Positions 11,801 to 23,805 of a stretch of 64,000 nucleotides of DNA are shown piece by piece. Under the pieces are notes generated by a model that saw only the letters and a program-made list of their open reading frames with translations, ran no database searches and had not been told where the DNA came from. A program made the position numbers and the translations under genes. The DNA comes from Amphiprion ocellaris (lineage: Eukaryota > Chordata > Actinopteri > Pomacentridae). The DNA lies in NCBI RefSeq assembly GCF_022539595.1, contig NC_072776.1:18181796-18245795 (forward strand), in the 5' to 3' direction. The number at the start of each line of letters is the position of its first letter. Position 1 is the first letter of the stretch.

Positions 11801-13269
11801 CCACCTCGGCCTTTTATCTTTAACATTTAGGATATTTTTTATAGTGAATACAGTCCTTTAAGCTGCCTGTCTCTCACTGTTTTTCCCTCCTTCCCAGCCT
11901 ACACATTTTAAGGGAACATAATGGAGAGGAGCTGCATGTTCAATGCTGTATTCATTTCATTTTTAACATACTGACCTACAAATTGTGGATAACTTTTCCT
12001 ATGCTTGTTGGTGTTATATAGGCATGAATCTCAATCATTTCAAAATCTCAAACCCACCTTTTAAAAACGAGATTGGATAAATGATCTGCTACACAGTTAT
12101 GGGAAATAAAATTGAAATACACTTGACATGATTGTCGCCACACAGGCTTCACCGTGCATATTTTTATTTTTGCTGCTGTGTTCAGTGTGACAGCTGAAAT
12201 GGCAAAGCGATGAATTGAACAACTGGCCTCATTTACTGACACTGACAGAGCACTGATCAAAGTGGAAAATGCTCAGACAGACAGCTAGATGTGCAAGACT
12301 TGATTTGTGTTCCTCATAAACCCCTTGCTGATATGTAATCTGCTCCATAAAATTCACAAGTGTATGAAGGGGAGAACAAAAGTTGCACGGCGGTTGCAAT
12401 GTCACATCTGCAGGATTCCTCTTGTGGCAGAAGTAAGAGGAGGAATCTGCTCAAGAGATCACAAAGAATTCTAGGCTCTTGATCAGCTGTATGTGCTGAT
12501 TTCTCTACCAATCATCATCATCCTGGAACTGTTTGAAATGTGCTGTTAAAGAAATAAAACTTCAAATTTAGTTAAGGCTGATTCCGTCCTTTAACATGGC
12601 ACGAAGCTCTGATGCTGTTATTTGGTTTATACACCAAACTAAATGTGACCACTCTCTACCTGCCCTGAGCTCTATGTTTAGTTTCTGATCCGCGTCCCCA
12701 TGTTTGAATTTAGAGAACGCTTTAACCTTTAAAAAGAAATCCCTGCTACAGAAGATCAGCATATGATTGCCCAAAGTGATTTTAAAAAGGAGCACTGTCA
12801 TTATAAACAATCTGTTCGTGTTTATAATAGCAAGTCTTGCATGAAGCTGTCCTAATTCTTTGTCTAAATAAGATGAACCATTTCAGTAAAGCTTCTTGTC
12901 TCTGTCTAGTTTCTAAACTTAAAATGGCAAAAAGCACTTGAGGCAGTGGACTAGTTGTAGCTGGTTGTGTTGTAAATGGTTGTGTAGTCAAAATGGCTTC
13001 AAACTTAAAAATGTTGCTGTAATTTCTACCACAAGAGTCGCAGTCCTTTGCATTAAATGTAACCAAACGGCTCAACCTTAAGATTGCTCATTTGTTAAAT
13101 TACCAGTGCCATCACTCCTCAGTAGTTTTTTTTAATGAATTGTCACAGAAGAAGCACTAAACAAAACATACTGAATGAAAGTGAGTGAGCACATGCATAA
13201 CTTTCAGCCCTAATATAATTTAAATGTGAGTTAAATAAAAATGTTTCCCTCTACTTTTATCATGAGCAG
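8837..13269. other. Non-coding, probable RAMP1 intron
   Basis: No exon was recognised in 4.4 kb on either strand. A CA-rich degenerate stretch spans about 9120-9280. The part at 10380-10640 has balanced composition with ATTGCAAT- and ATTAAA-like motifs and no repeat signature, so it is a weak candidate for a regulatory element. Short open frames in the block have no recognisable domain. Confidence 0.4.
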
Positions 13270-13505
13270 GTTTATTATCTGTAGATACAAAAGCTATTTT
13301 ATTTTACGAGACTGTAAGTTTCTGCTGTAAATTTGGCATTTTAACATTGAGGTCTATGGGGATTGACTCGCTTTAGGAGCCAGCCTCAAGTGGCCAATTG
13401 AGGAACTGCAGTTTTTGGCACTTTGACACTGTCTTCAGTTTTTAGGCCAGGAGGTTTCTGCTTGGTCATGAGACTTACACTGGTGATGATTTTAACCCTG
13501 ATAAT
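13270..13505 (+). repeat. Dispersed repeat family C, copy 2
   Basis: Matches 37790-38180 in the same orientation: 'aacattgaggtctatgggg', 'cctcaagtggccaattgag', 'gaactgcagttttt' and 'ggaggtttctgcttgg' occur in the same order. Confidence 0.75.
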
Positions 13506-15104
13506 GATCTCCTAAGTATAGAATTAAGACAGACTGCCTTTGGTAATTCTCTTGGTCATGGCATGGAGGTGGAATCACCTCTGGATGTCACTGTGAGAGA
13601 GGGGAATGAAGGTACACACAGTCCTGTCTGTTATACATTAGACAATTTAATTTTACACACTCCTGCTGACTACTTGAAGTCTATCTGCCAATTCTGTCTT
13701 TCTTGCTTATTAATTGGAAAACACATTATGGGTAACAAATGCATAAAGCAAAGAAACAAGTTCCTTCCTTCAGCCAACACTTGCCTTGTACTTGTCCTGA
13801 TTTAAAACACATTCATTAGAAAGCAGTACTGCATGATGAACCATGCATGACATGTTAAAATAGAGCTGAAAGTGAGGAATACAGTCTGACATTTCTTTAA
13901 GAAGTGCTGTGTATAGCAGCTGAATGACCTTCCGCCACACAGTCTGATCCTCTGATGTCTGTTAATAAGGGTTTATGATTAAAAGCAAATAGTGCCCAAC
14001 AGAAATTACACAGAGTACGTTCAGCAGCTCAGTGAACTATGTGTACACACACACACACACACTCACTGAAGCTCCACACTGTCAGGTTTAATTTGATCCT
14101 AACCTCGGCTACATGAGGTGAACTGATAACCAGCTACATCTCTCTGTACACTGGCCTGCCTCGACTTCGCTGAGCCTTCCTTCAGTCAGTGACTCATAAA
14201 CACCCCTTAAAACCTCAGCACTCATTAGACCAGCAGCAGGACAGAAAGTCTCTTGTTCCTCTTCTGTGACTGATTTGTAAAACTTCAAGGAAACAGCAGA
14301 GGAAGGAGGCACACACCTAGACAGTGAACTTGCCATTTCAAGCATCACACAGTGCTCTGCCATACTGGTGCCTTGCCAAGTAGCCCAGAGCTCTTTACGT
14401 CTACAAACCCTCCACAAAGAAAGCCCTTGTGTTGAGGTGCAGCATCAAACGCAGTTAAATATTAAACAAACATGAGCTGTACATTGACTAACAGAGCAGA
14501 TATTTATTACTTGAGACACCTGATTGAGTTGACTACATGTTTTGTTAAAGCAGTCACTTTGTGGTGATTAATCCTTATATTATCCCCAACTCAGGAGTCT
14601 ACCTCGGGTTTATAGATCTTTTTAGCATCTTTCTGGTTTCATAGTGTGTAACTGTACTCTTTCAGTGTAGTCTCACTGGTCTCATTAGCCAAAATTCCAG
14701 CAGGAGAGAGCTGTTTTCAGCAAAACTTCAGATAAAGCCGCTCTACACTACACAACGGGGCCAACAATCACAGTGGGCGACTAGTTAGTGAACATTGTAG
14801 AACATTTAGCCATTAAACATATTTACTTCACAGACAGACAGAACTAAAATGACGATGAAATAAATAAAGTGGGCTTGAACATGGCTCCCAATGAATGCTG
14901 TTACTCAATATCTGATGTGCTAATGTTAGTCTTTGTTTTGCTAAATCAGCTTAAGCGGTTCATCATGTGTTAATACTGCCAGTTTTAATTGCTAATGGCG
15001 TCCAAATCTGTTTAAAAGTGTAACTTTAATAAATCAGTTATAAGAAGACCTGACTACTTAATATTTAGTTGCAGCACAAGTGATCTGCAGTTGAAGTACC
15101 ATAA
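13506..15104. other. Non-coding with short (CA)9
   Basis: Contains a (CA)9 tract at 14045-14062. A 102-codon frame on the minus strand (14109-14417) has no domain or splice support. Nothing else was recognised. Confidence 0.45.
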
Positions 15105-15230
15105 ACTCTGTATAAGACGAGTGTAGCCTCCAGGTCTGAAAACTCAAGCCAATGCAGAAATGCCTCAAACCTGTATGTTTCTAATGGACGGCAGGAGGAA
15201 ACTCCTCTGGTTGTTAGGAAAGGAAATTTA
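15105..15230 (-). repeat. Dispersed repeat family C, partial copy
   Basis: In reverse orientation it carries the 'cctccaggtctgaaaa' and 'aagccaatgcagaa' blocks that complement the second half of the family C unit seen at 13420-13470. Confidence 0.6.
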
Positions 15231-16043
15231 GATTGTATATAAATCTATGACAACATTACTCTACTGCTCATTTGTTTGTTTGAAACTAGGCACAGCATGT
15301 CTGTCAAGTTTTTGATTTAACCACATGCTGAAGCAATTCAAACAATTCAGATTCATTCAAGAACCTTAGCGAGTGGTGTCTGTTGTAGCCTCATTGACAC
15401 CAAAAACACGAGAGAAAGTGTAAGAAATTTAACTATAATGTTTATCTGCTCAGATGTAAGCTGTAAATGTAAACATGTCTGACAAACTATCTCACTCCCT
15501 ACAGCAGCAATTAGATGCTACCAAGCCAAAGAAGGAGCATACCATTAGCTAACTATTAGCTAGCTAGTTTACTGAGTTCCAGGTTATGTTGAGAAAATCC
15601 CTAACACATAGACCATCACATTTGTCCTGAAGAATTTCCCCACTGTGTGGTGAACAGTCTGATCAATTATGTTTCATTTATCAGTCGAACTCAGACTAAC
15701 ATTAACAGGTAAACCATAGACAGCTTTTTGAACCAACTAATGGCAGCTGTTGGCAGAATTACATAATGTGATCCAGATAATAAAAGCTGCCTACAACAGC
15801 TTTGCCTTCAGCCAGCAAAACTGACAGCCAGCTGGCTAAAAATGAGGATTTTGTGCAAATGCTTTTGTCCACCTCTATCTGATGTCCAGATTCAAATTTT
15901 GAGGGGAAAATCTGCCAGCCTTACAGTTAGATGTGCAGTGCAATGATGTGTAGCAACAGCTACTAAGTGGTTAGGGCATAGCAAGTTAATTCTTTCTGTC
16001 ACTGTGTAACACTTCTGCCTTCTATCGTGTCTCTTACATTCAG
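15231..16043. other. RAMP1 last intron, 3' part
   Basis: Precedes the RAMP1 terminal exon. It ends in a pyrimidine-biased tract and CAG at 16041-16043. GCTAGCTAG-type short repeats lie near 15550. Confidence 0.6.
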
Positions 16044-16299
16044 ACTCTATGGAGAACTAACCAACTGCACATTCCTGGTGGCCTCGAAGATGGACTGCTT
16101 CTGGCCCAACCGGCTGGTGGACGAATTCTTCATCCGAGTCCACAGGCACTACTTCCACGACTGCTCGCTGTCTGGACGGCTTCTCAGGGACCCTCCAAAC
16201 CGCATCCTGGGTCCCTTCATTGTTGTGCCCATCCTGGTCACCCTCCTAATGACAGCCCTGGTGGTGTGGAGGAGCAAACGCAGTGAGGGGATTGTGTAG
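16044..16299 (+). CDS. ramp1: RAMP1 (receptor activity-modifying protein 1), terminal coding exon
   Basis: RAMP1 is a single-pass membrane partner of the calcitonin receptor-like receptor (CLR), forming the CGRP receptor. The exon starts one base into the frame (phase 2 acceptor CAG at 16041-16043) and encodes 84 residues then TAG. Visible: three of the six ectodomain cysteines (exon residues 8, 18, 40), the FWPN motif (19-22, equivalent to the human F83-W84 peptide-contact region), the RDPP motif (48-51), a transmembrane helix (about 55-75) and the basic tail ending SKRSEGIV, which fits RAMP1 better than RAMP2 or RAMP3. An N-glycosylation sequon NCT (7-9) is present; human RAMP1 lacks N-glycans. 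Phe10 sits where human RAMP1 has Trp74. Exons 1-2 (signal peptide, first three cysteines) were not found and should lie further left. Confidence 0.93.
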
Positions 16300-17925
16300 T
16301 GAAGGGAAGGAGGGGGGCTGAGACTCAAGACAAGAGGTACTTTTTGTCCCTAAGGTAACACCATTCTCACCTTCTGTGACCAAAGGATCTCTTCTTCTGA
16401 GTGTTGACATTTGGGAAGAGTTTCAAAAGGACAAGAATGACTATATTACTGACTGGGATGGAGAGCTGAATGAGACCTTAAACTAGATCCTGCTTCAGTA
16501 CATCTGCACCAGTGTGAAGCCTTTGCAGCTCTCATTTATTAATGCCGTCTACATGGACTGAAAGGTCTTTGGTTTACAGAACACAGGGTTTCTGAATTGC
16601 TCACCTGAATCTGATTTGGACCAGAATAATGACTGGTGAAAAGATATTGTAAATATAAAAACCACTTTATTGAGAAAAACTGCTTGCAAAGAAATTGGGA
16701 TGTGATGATAATGCTATTACACATGCAAGAATTTAACAACTATTTTTGGAAACCATGAATATACCATCAGCTTTCACAGCAGACAGCTCGACAGGAAGGG
16801 AACCCACGGCTTACTTGGTGAGGACACAGCAGGACAGATACTCAGACCTCACTTAGGGAACCCAGGGATATGAATTTTCTGTGTGCATACATGCGGTATA
16901 CTGTAAATATACATAGTGTGTACAACGTGAGATTCATCTGTCTGTGGATTGTACGATTTTGTGACACAATCAAGACAACAAATCACAATACCCTAAATTA
17001 TTCTCTCAGTTGAAAATTCTGCAATTTCATGTGCTGATTTTGACAGATGTTTATTGTATTTGAATCGTTCAGTGTAGTCTGAATCATGCAGGTCACTGTC
17101 AAAAGAACACAATATCGAGGGAGTAGAAGTAGTTTTCATTTCCTTTTCTCTGCTCATATCAGACATCCTGCATGTCCACATTCTTTCGACACACCTCTAG
17201 CTCAGTCTCTGTCTTGAACGGGAAATGTAAACATGTTTCCATAATATAATATATGCTGTACCAGTTGAAAAAATGCAGGAAAGGATGTCCCAGACTGAGG
17301 ATTGACAGTTGTTCTCTACAGATGAGAGAAAATAACAAGAGAGAAGAGATCATAACTTTGCAGGGGTTGAGACCCCAATTTGGAGATTCTTTGTGTGATT
17401 TTGTGTTCTGCAGTTCCAAACCTGCTTTACCAAGGAAACAAAAATGTTGAAAAAAATGAAAACGAGAAGAGTAGAAAATTCACAGTGGAAAGACCACAGT
17501 TCCAACTACAGAGAGAACATAAAGCAATGGGTTAAGTTAGCCAACGCACATCCCTGCTGAACGTTGCCATAGCCTAAAGCACAGTTTGTGTATCATGGAT
17601 CTTAGGTTTCTATTGATTTGTGATCTCCCAGTGCGGTAGAGTGTGCTGTGTGAACTGCTTCTTCATTGATATTTTTGAATGCTCTCTTTCCTTTATAGAT
17701 TCATTGACCTGTAACCCGCCTGTCAGCAAAACACACTTTAAAACACACCCACACTTCCCCAACATGATCTCACTTTGTACTTTGTGCCAAAAGCTCTTGG
17801 AAAATAGAGGGCAATGTTTGCTATGAATTGTCTAATTTTCTGTTGGAGTGTCTTCTAATGATTGGTTTTTAAAATCAATGAATGAATCATAAAGATAAAT
17901 AAAATGTCTGGTTGATATGTCTGTT
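16300..17925 (+). other. ramp1: RAMP1 3' untranslated region (putative)
   Basis: Runs from the stop codon to the first canonical AATAAA at 17898-17903. There is no AATAAA in between, and the Tc1-like repeat starts just after, consistent with a transcript end here. The 1.6 kb length is inferred, not proven. Confidence 0.55.
17898..17903 (+). terminator. Poly(A) signal AATAAA, putative for RAMP1
   Basis: Canonical hexamer followed within 30 nt by a GT-rich stretch ('gttgatatgtctgtt'). It is the first such signal after the RAMP1 stop. Confidence 0.55.
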
Positions 17926-17934
17926 ACACTTGGG

Positions 17935-18725
17935 GTTGGCACTGACAGACACATGACAAATTAAAGGAGAAACTGATGAAATGAGTGGAATGAATGGAAG
18001 TGTTACCACATAGGTGCACTGCATGGTAAGATTAAGCAAATGACATCCAGTCATGCTCCGTGGTGTGTATAAAAATGATTACTTGGCCCAGCTGATTCTG
18101 ATTTAGTATCAAGATGTCAAGAGAAAAAGATCAATGAGATTTTGACAAACGGTGTTTCAGCACTGATGGCAGGAGCTTCAGTCACGAAGGCAAAAAACAG
18201 AAGAGCAACTCTTTCTCGGTTGATGAAAATGTTAATCCATGACATGATCAGACGGAGATCACTGACAATAGCATATACAGGAGCATAAAGACCTCTATAC
18301 AAAAAATATGCACCATTTGAAATATCAGTAGTGCACCAGAACTGATATACAGAGATGTGGAAAAAAGTGATATAATTAGATGAGTCATTCTTCACCATAT
18401 TCTCAGTACGTGGGCGAATGCAAGTGAAGCAGACACCAAGAGAACAGTCGAGATCTGAATGCTGAATTTCGACAATGACAGCCTTCTCAATCACCAGATT
18501 TCATCTAAACGAACACCTGTTCGGAGATTTTGCACCAAAATGTTAGACAGCATTCTCCACACCATCATGAAAACACCAAATGAGTGAATATCTCTTGGAA
18601 GAATTGTGTTCATCCCTCCGTTAGAGTTCCTGAGACTTGGAAAATCAATGCAAGGAACCCTGAAGCTCATCTAGTTGCCCAAATCTTTACAAAGTAATTA
18701 TGTTCACTCTTAATTCAATTTGTCA
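17935..18725 (+). mobile_element. Tc1/mariner transposase remnant, dead
   Basis: Plus-strand translation gives a Tc1-like helix-turn-helix stretch (about 18165-18240), then the catalytic-core block around MWKKVI..DESFFTIF (18355-18400) with the first Asp of the DDE triad at 18379-18381. A PRE segment follows, then the region before the final catalytic Glu at about 18540-18660. An in-frame TAA at 18373-18375 and further stops show it is inactive. A 125-codon antisense frame (18117-18494) is a shadow. It lies just downstream of the RAMP1 poly(A) signal. Confidence 0.8.
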
Positions 18726-21467
18726 CCAGTCTTTATGCGTCTTATGAGATGATAAAAGTGCAAAAAGCTTTTGGATGTGTCAAACTTTAATCACAAATCC
18801 TGCATTATGACTTAGTGCATATAAGAATGATATGTTAAGTCATAGTGAATGCACGTGGTTCAAGCATTTGTGTCTTTTACTCAAGTGTGAAAAAATCTGA
18901 GAGCCAAAAACTGTATGTAGCACAGTGCTAAAAAAACAGACTTCTTATCGATGTTTATCCTGAGTAATTACTCGTGAATGTAGCAATTCTCACTTACCAT
19001 TTCACATCGAAGCATTGGGGAATAGCAATATTGACTGGAAAGAACAATAGCAAACAAAGACACTGTATATATGCAATATTTGCATATATGGCAGTCTCAC
19101 AGGGCAGGACAACGAGAATCCCAACCACCCCTACTCTTTATTTGCTTCTTCTTTGATGGGATTAATCAAAGACCAGTCTTCAGTTGTTTTAGACAAATCT
19201 AGGTCAAATGAGAAGTTGTTTGAGTCATATACCCAAAAGTCATGTATTAAGCCATTTAAGGCAAGCCCAAGTGAAGTCCTTAAAGTAAAATATCAAGTCT
19301 TTCAAGATGAAAACAAGTCGAAATCAAGTTGCAAGTCATTCAACACAATCCCAGATCACAGCCCAAGCCATGTGAGACAAGTCAAAGTGTCAGCCAAGCG
19401 TACAGTCTTCCAGACCAAGTTTCAAGTCAAGACTCTTAAGATAATTTCAAATCTGAATTCTGTCTTTCAGCATTTTCCTTTCCAGTGTCAGTACACAGGA
19501 ATAAGTACTCATCAAAGTGGGAGGGTATACAAGGCCTGCCAGATTATCTTACTTTTTTCAATTCCAAGATTTTATCAGTTTCTGCAGTTTCCGCAGTGAC
19601 CTGACTGCAGTCTCAGCACTGTTAGGTGTTTAAGAAAAGTTCATCCTATGTGTTTTCCTAAACACTTTAGTGGAAAACATCATGAGGACAAAGAAAGACA
19701 AGAAGAAGAATGTAAGGTCATTAGGAAAGACAACTATAGCACTAGCAACCTTCTGTACAAGATGCACTAGTGTATCATCTGCCAGAGAATCTGACCAGCT
19801 CTTACCATGACTGCATCTTAAACACTCATGGGGTATTTGACTCAATTAGCAACCTTTTCATGCAAAAAAAAAAAAAAAACACAAAAAACTTTTCATCTGT
19901 GGTCACTCTCATGACTACTGCTGTGTCACAGCATTGTAAATAGTCTCCATAGGACTGATTAGAGGAGGACTGTTATTATCAATTCACTTTGGAGTGTCAG
20001 TATGAGACTTGTCCTGCCACTCTTTTCACCATAAAGCCAATGCCATATTTACAGCACTCTTGTCCATTCCTTTTATTTAAAAATGTGTCAGGATGAAAAA
20101 AAAATGGCTGCTTAAACCTCTTCACAGCACTGTGTGGGCATGAACAGAATCCCCTTGGTTACATCAGTTGGGGTGGGACAAATTAACATTTCTCATTGCC
20201 ATGAATACATAAAGCGACCTCACATACTTCCCATAATAGCTGCAATCACCTTCAACCTAAGCAGGGGTCTAATTGGCCAGAGTGATTGAAAACACTTGTG
20301 TGGGTTTGCAACACACCTGCTGTTTGTGGCTCCACCGGTAATTGATTTGACATCTTTTCTAATTTGGCACTTTCGTTGCTTTTCATTCATTCAACAACCC
20401 ATCCATTTTACTGCTGCCAAGGACAGAAAATGAAAGCCCTTATTCGTCATATTATTTGACATCTGCACCATCATTCCTCACTAAGTGCCCTAATGCTGTG
20501 CAACATGGTGTTCAGCCAAATTCTTTTCCATGTGGCAGCAACCTTTCACTCGTGTTAAAACTGAAAAAGAGTTGAGAGTGTGGGCTTGTAGACTCCACAG
20601 CAGTTCATCATGGTAAGAACCACCCACTAATGCCAGCAAGCAAACAGGAAATCATGAAAATCAAACTGAAAACAAATTACAAATGGACATTAGATTGACT
20701 TAGAATATAGACATGCTCACATGATGTTATGCTAAGCCAGTTTTGATAACATTTAACTGAGACTGTGGTTATCGTTAACAAGTCGTCCTTGTGTTTTGTT
20801 AGATATCGTGAGTTATCAGTGACTCAGCTATTAACAACTGGCACCACACAAACAGCATGAACAACACAAGCATGAACACATACAATAATTGGCTGTGGAC
20901 ATGATGGTGCTCTTAAATGTGCAATCAGTTCAGCATTTCTCCTTCTCATCAGCACCAACATACAGCATCCTATCCTCTGCTTAAGACCTGCCTACCCTTC
21001 CTCACCTCATAAGGCTATGTGCCCATATTTTAATGTAGCAAAACTGAGCACTACATGACCACCACCACACCTACGCCCCGACCAGAGACCAAACACTGCA
21101 TGGCTCGTTCTATGTCTATACATAGAGTTTTTAATCTGGACTAAAACATATTTGACTGGAAACCCCTCTAAAAGTTGCCTGTAGGTGGGAATTTGAGTCT
21201 GATTGTCTTTATCTGCCTTGTGTCAGACTGCGCAGGTGTTCCCACCCTGTCACCCTGGGAAAGACTCTATCCTCCTGCCATCCAGGATAGGTGCTATAGA
21301 TACAGTAATGCATAGATAAGAGCATCAGTCTGTCTTAAACCATATTCAAACCAGCCATAGTAGTTTATCTGTAGCCAATCTAGGCTACAATTTCACATTT
21401 TTTTATTTTTATTTTTTTGTTGCTGTTGTTTTAAAGTCATTGATTAAATCGATAAACACTCATCTCT
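18726..21467. other. Non-coding, with a CAAGTC quasi-repeat
   Basis: 19150-19450 is built from loosely repeated 'caagtca/caagtct' words, which keeps a 148-codon frame open without any protein signature. 20160-20400 has balanced composition, lacks repeat signatures and carries TAATTGATTTGACA-like homeodomain/TALE motifs, making it a weak regulatory candidate. A poly(A)17 tract is at about 19864. Confidence 0.45.
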
Positions 21468-21486
21468 GGGGGGGAGGGGTGGGGGG
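21468..21486 (+). other. G-quadruplex-capable tract
   Basis: G7-A-G4-T-G6, enough for four GGG runs with one-base loops on the plus strand. Confidence 0.7.
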
Positions 21487-21619
21487 TGTTCCCATGAAAA
21501 TAATCATTTCTTGAAAATAATCATTTCTTGCATTCAAATGGCTAAAATGTAACTTACACTGTTGATTTCTGTAGAGTGTGCAGAGCTATGAAGTCCCCAC
21601 CCCTATCTCCTGTCTCCAC

Positions 21620-21939
21620 CCACCTCTCCACTGCTTGCTCCTGCTCAAGCACACCAGCTCACCTAGGCCTCGGTTCATATATCATAAAAATACTCCACGC
21701 TCCTCAATAGCAAGTTAGAATACAGCCAAATATGTTCTATCTGGAGAAACATTCTGAAGAAGAATAATGATATAGAAAGCCCCACACTGCAAGCTGACAG
21801 GATCAGTTCCTGAAATCTGCATCTGTGCTTTTGAGACCATCACTGGTACACTGCAGTTTCAATTTAGAATTGCAAAGCAATGGCATCGACTGCTTTTTTG
21901 ACTTACGATATGTCTTCTAGCATATAAAAACAAAACATT
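21620..21939 (+). repeat. Composite repeat B, left part, copy 1
   Basis: Aligns with 27950-28250 and more weakly with 50457-50690. Shared words in order: 'ctcaagcacaccag', 'aaaactactc', 'aatgatacggaaag/aatgatatagaaag', 'tgcagtttca', 'tgtcttctag'. The Tc1-type MITE begins immediately after it, as in copy 2. Confidence 0.7.
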
Positions 21940-22309
21940 TACACTACTGTTTAAAAGTTTGGGGTCACCCAGGCGGTTTCATGTTTTCCATGAAAACTCA
22001 CAATTGTATTCATGTACTAACATAATTGCACAAGCGTTTTTTAATCATCAATTATCCTTTCAACACCATTAGCTGACACAATGTAGCATTAGAACACAGG
22101 AGTGATGGTTGCTGGAAATGTTCCTCTGTACCCCTATGGAGATATTTCATTAAAAATTATCTGTTTCCAGCTAGAATAGTCATTTACCACATTAACAATA
22201 TCTAGACTGGATTTCTGATTAATTTAATGTTATCTTCATTGAAAAAAATGCTTTTCTTTCAAAAATAAGGACATTTCTAAGTGACCTCAAACTTTTGAAT
22301 CGTAGTGTA
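21940..22309. mobile_element. Tc1/mariner-type MITE, full length (about 370 bp)
   Basis: The left terminus 'tacactactgtttaaaag' and the right terminus, reverse complement 'tacactacgattcaaaag', form inverted repeats of about 31 bp starting with TA, as expected for Tc1/mariner target choice. The interior carries no transposase. A second copy lies at 28255-28559. Confidence 0.85.
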
Positions 22310-23679
22310 CATGCTAACAATTTAAAAAGGGGGCCACGTATTCAGGATTTGTCTTATAACAAACATAGCGTCCTAAACCAAAGTTTAATTAGATATGTTG
22401 GTACTGTGAAATACAACAGGTTTTATGAGATCAAGATGAGGTTATCTTGCAAAAACAAGAAAGTGTATCCTAACATGAAGTATTGTATAAAATGGGAAAA
22501 GCTGCTCAGTGGCATCAATACACTGTCTTATTTACCATCCTTGCAAATCATTTCACAGTCGTTTTGTACATGTCACTTCACAGCTCTGAGTGCAGGCAGG
22601 TTTGGATGACACTTCTTGACTGTCACATCTTGACTGTCACATCTTGTCATTAGCATGAACGACAAAGGTTAATAACATATACAAGATCTAATGCTGAAAA
22701 GGTAATGGTACAGTAATACAAGCCTCCAATGCATTTTTAAGACTGCCAAGGACTTGCTGCCAGACATAACCTTCTCCACCTACTCTAACTGACCTCATTA
22801 AAGAGTTGACTGTCCCTGGTGAATAATTTATGGAGGAGAAAGGCTACCTGAGGAGATTCAGATGCCGAGTCCACACGTGACCGCGAGGGCAGCAGATATC
22901 GTGGCACTAGCAATGCTGCACAATTCACTTATTATTATTTAATAACCAAGGACAGTGAGTGGGTTGAGGTCAGGGAGATTGGGCTACAAGGTGTAAAAAA
23001 AAGCTCAAAATATTTGCCCCAAGGTGTTTTGCTTGTGTTGTGTCTTAATAGTATGAATATGTTAACATGAAGTGGTCATAAACCCGTGTGAGTGCAGTTC
23101 AACAGGCTGAGATGAGCGTAGGACAGTGGTTAAAGAATTGCTATACAGCGTAAGTCCCCTGCCTTGGGCTGTGATTTTATTTTTGAAGGTACTGAGACTC
23201 CATCATTAGAAATAATACAATGTATCATCAAGCAAAATGTGAGTGTTGCACCTTTTAAGTGAACACAAGGATGAATAAAGAAAAAAAAACACTGAATCCA
23301 ACAGTCCAAACTTGAAAGAAATATGTATAGCACTTCAGTACATCGGTGAAAAAAGTTGAATTAAGGAGAAAAGTTTTCAATATTGAGCTTATGTAACGAC
23401 ATGATTCATAGCATAATGCTATTGAAAAAACAAAAGTTGAATTTATTTGCTTTTTTCACGCACACACACCAAAAAAAAAAAAAAATGGAATCAAATCTAC
23501 AACATTTTACGAGCACCCACTTACATTACCAATGCTGTAAAACATGTAGGCTCTACATGCAACAGACACTTTATGACTTATATTTCATGACTTTCACACT
23601 TGTCTCTTCTCTGCTTTGTGTAAACAACCTGAGGTTCAGCCCAGTTCAACTGAAAACACCTGATTTTTATTCTGCCAAG
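22310..23679. other. Non-coding, nothing recognised
   Basis: No splice-flanked frame and no duplicated repeat. Short A-runs at 23281 and 23470. Confidence 0.4.
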
Positions 23680-23805
23680 GAGGCGGAGCCTCAGTGGAGT
23701 TCTGTGATGATCGGGGTACATTAGTCTGTTTGTCTGTTTGTTAGCAACATTACTCTGATCAGCCTTGGTGGAGCACTGCACTCTCTGAGTGCTTTTCTTA
23801 GTTGT
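23680..23805 (+). repeat. Teleost dispersed repeat fragment (family F)
   Basis: The 'ccaaggaggcggagcc' block, a GTCTGTTT run and a 'gcactctctgagtgctttt' end match, from memory, a common teleost repeat. Here its middle is shortened. No second copy in the window. Confidence 0.45.

Noticed and set aside
14109..14417. 102-codon minus-strand frame
   Set aside because: Composition looks moderately protein-like, but there is no domain, no splice signal and it lies in the presumed RAMP1 intron.
19153..19599. Longest open frame in the window (148 codons, plus)
   Set aside because: Kept open by degenerate CAAGTC repeats; Ser/Lys/Phe-rich with no domain, no splice sites and no promoter.
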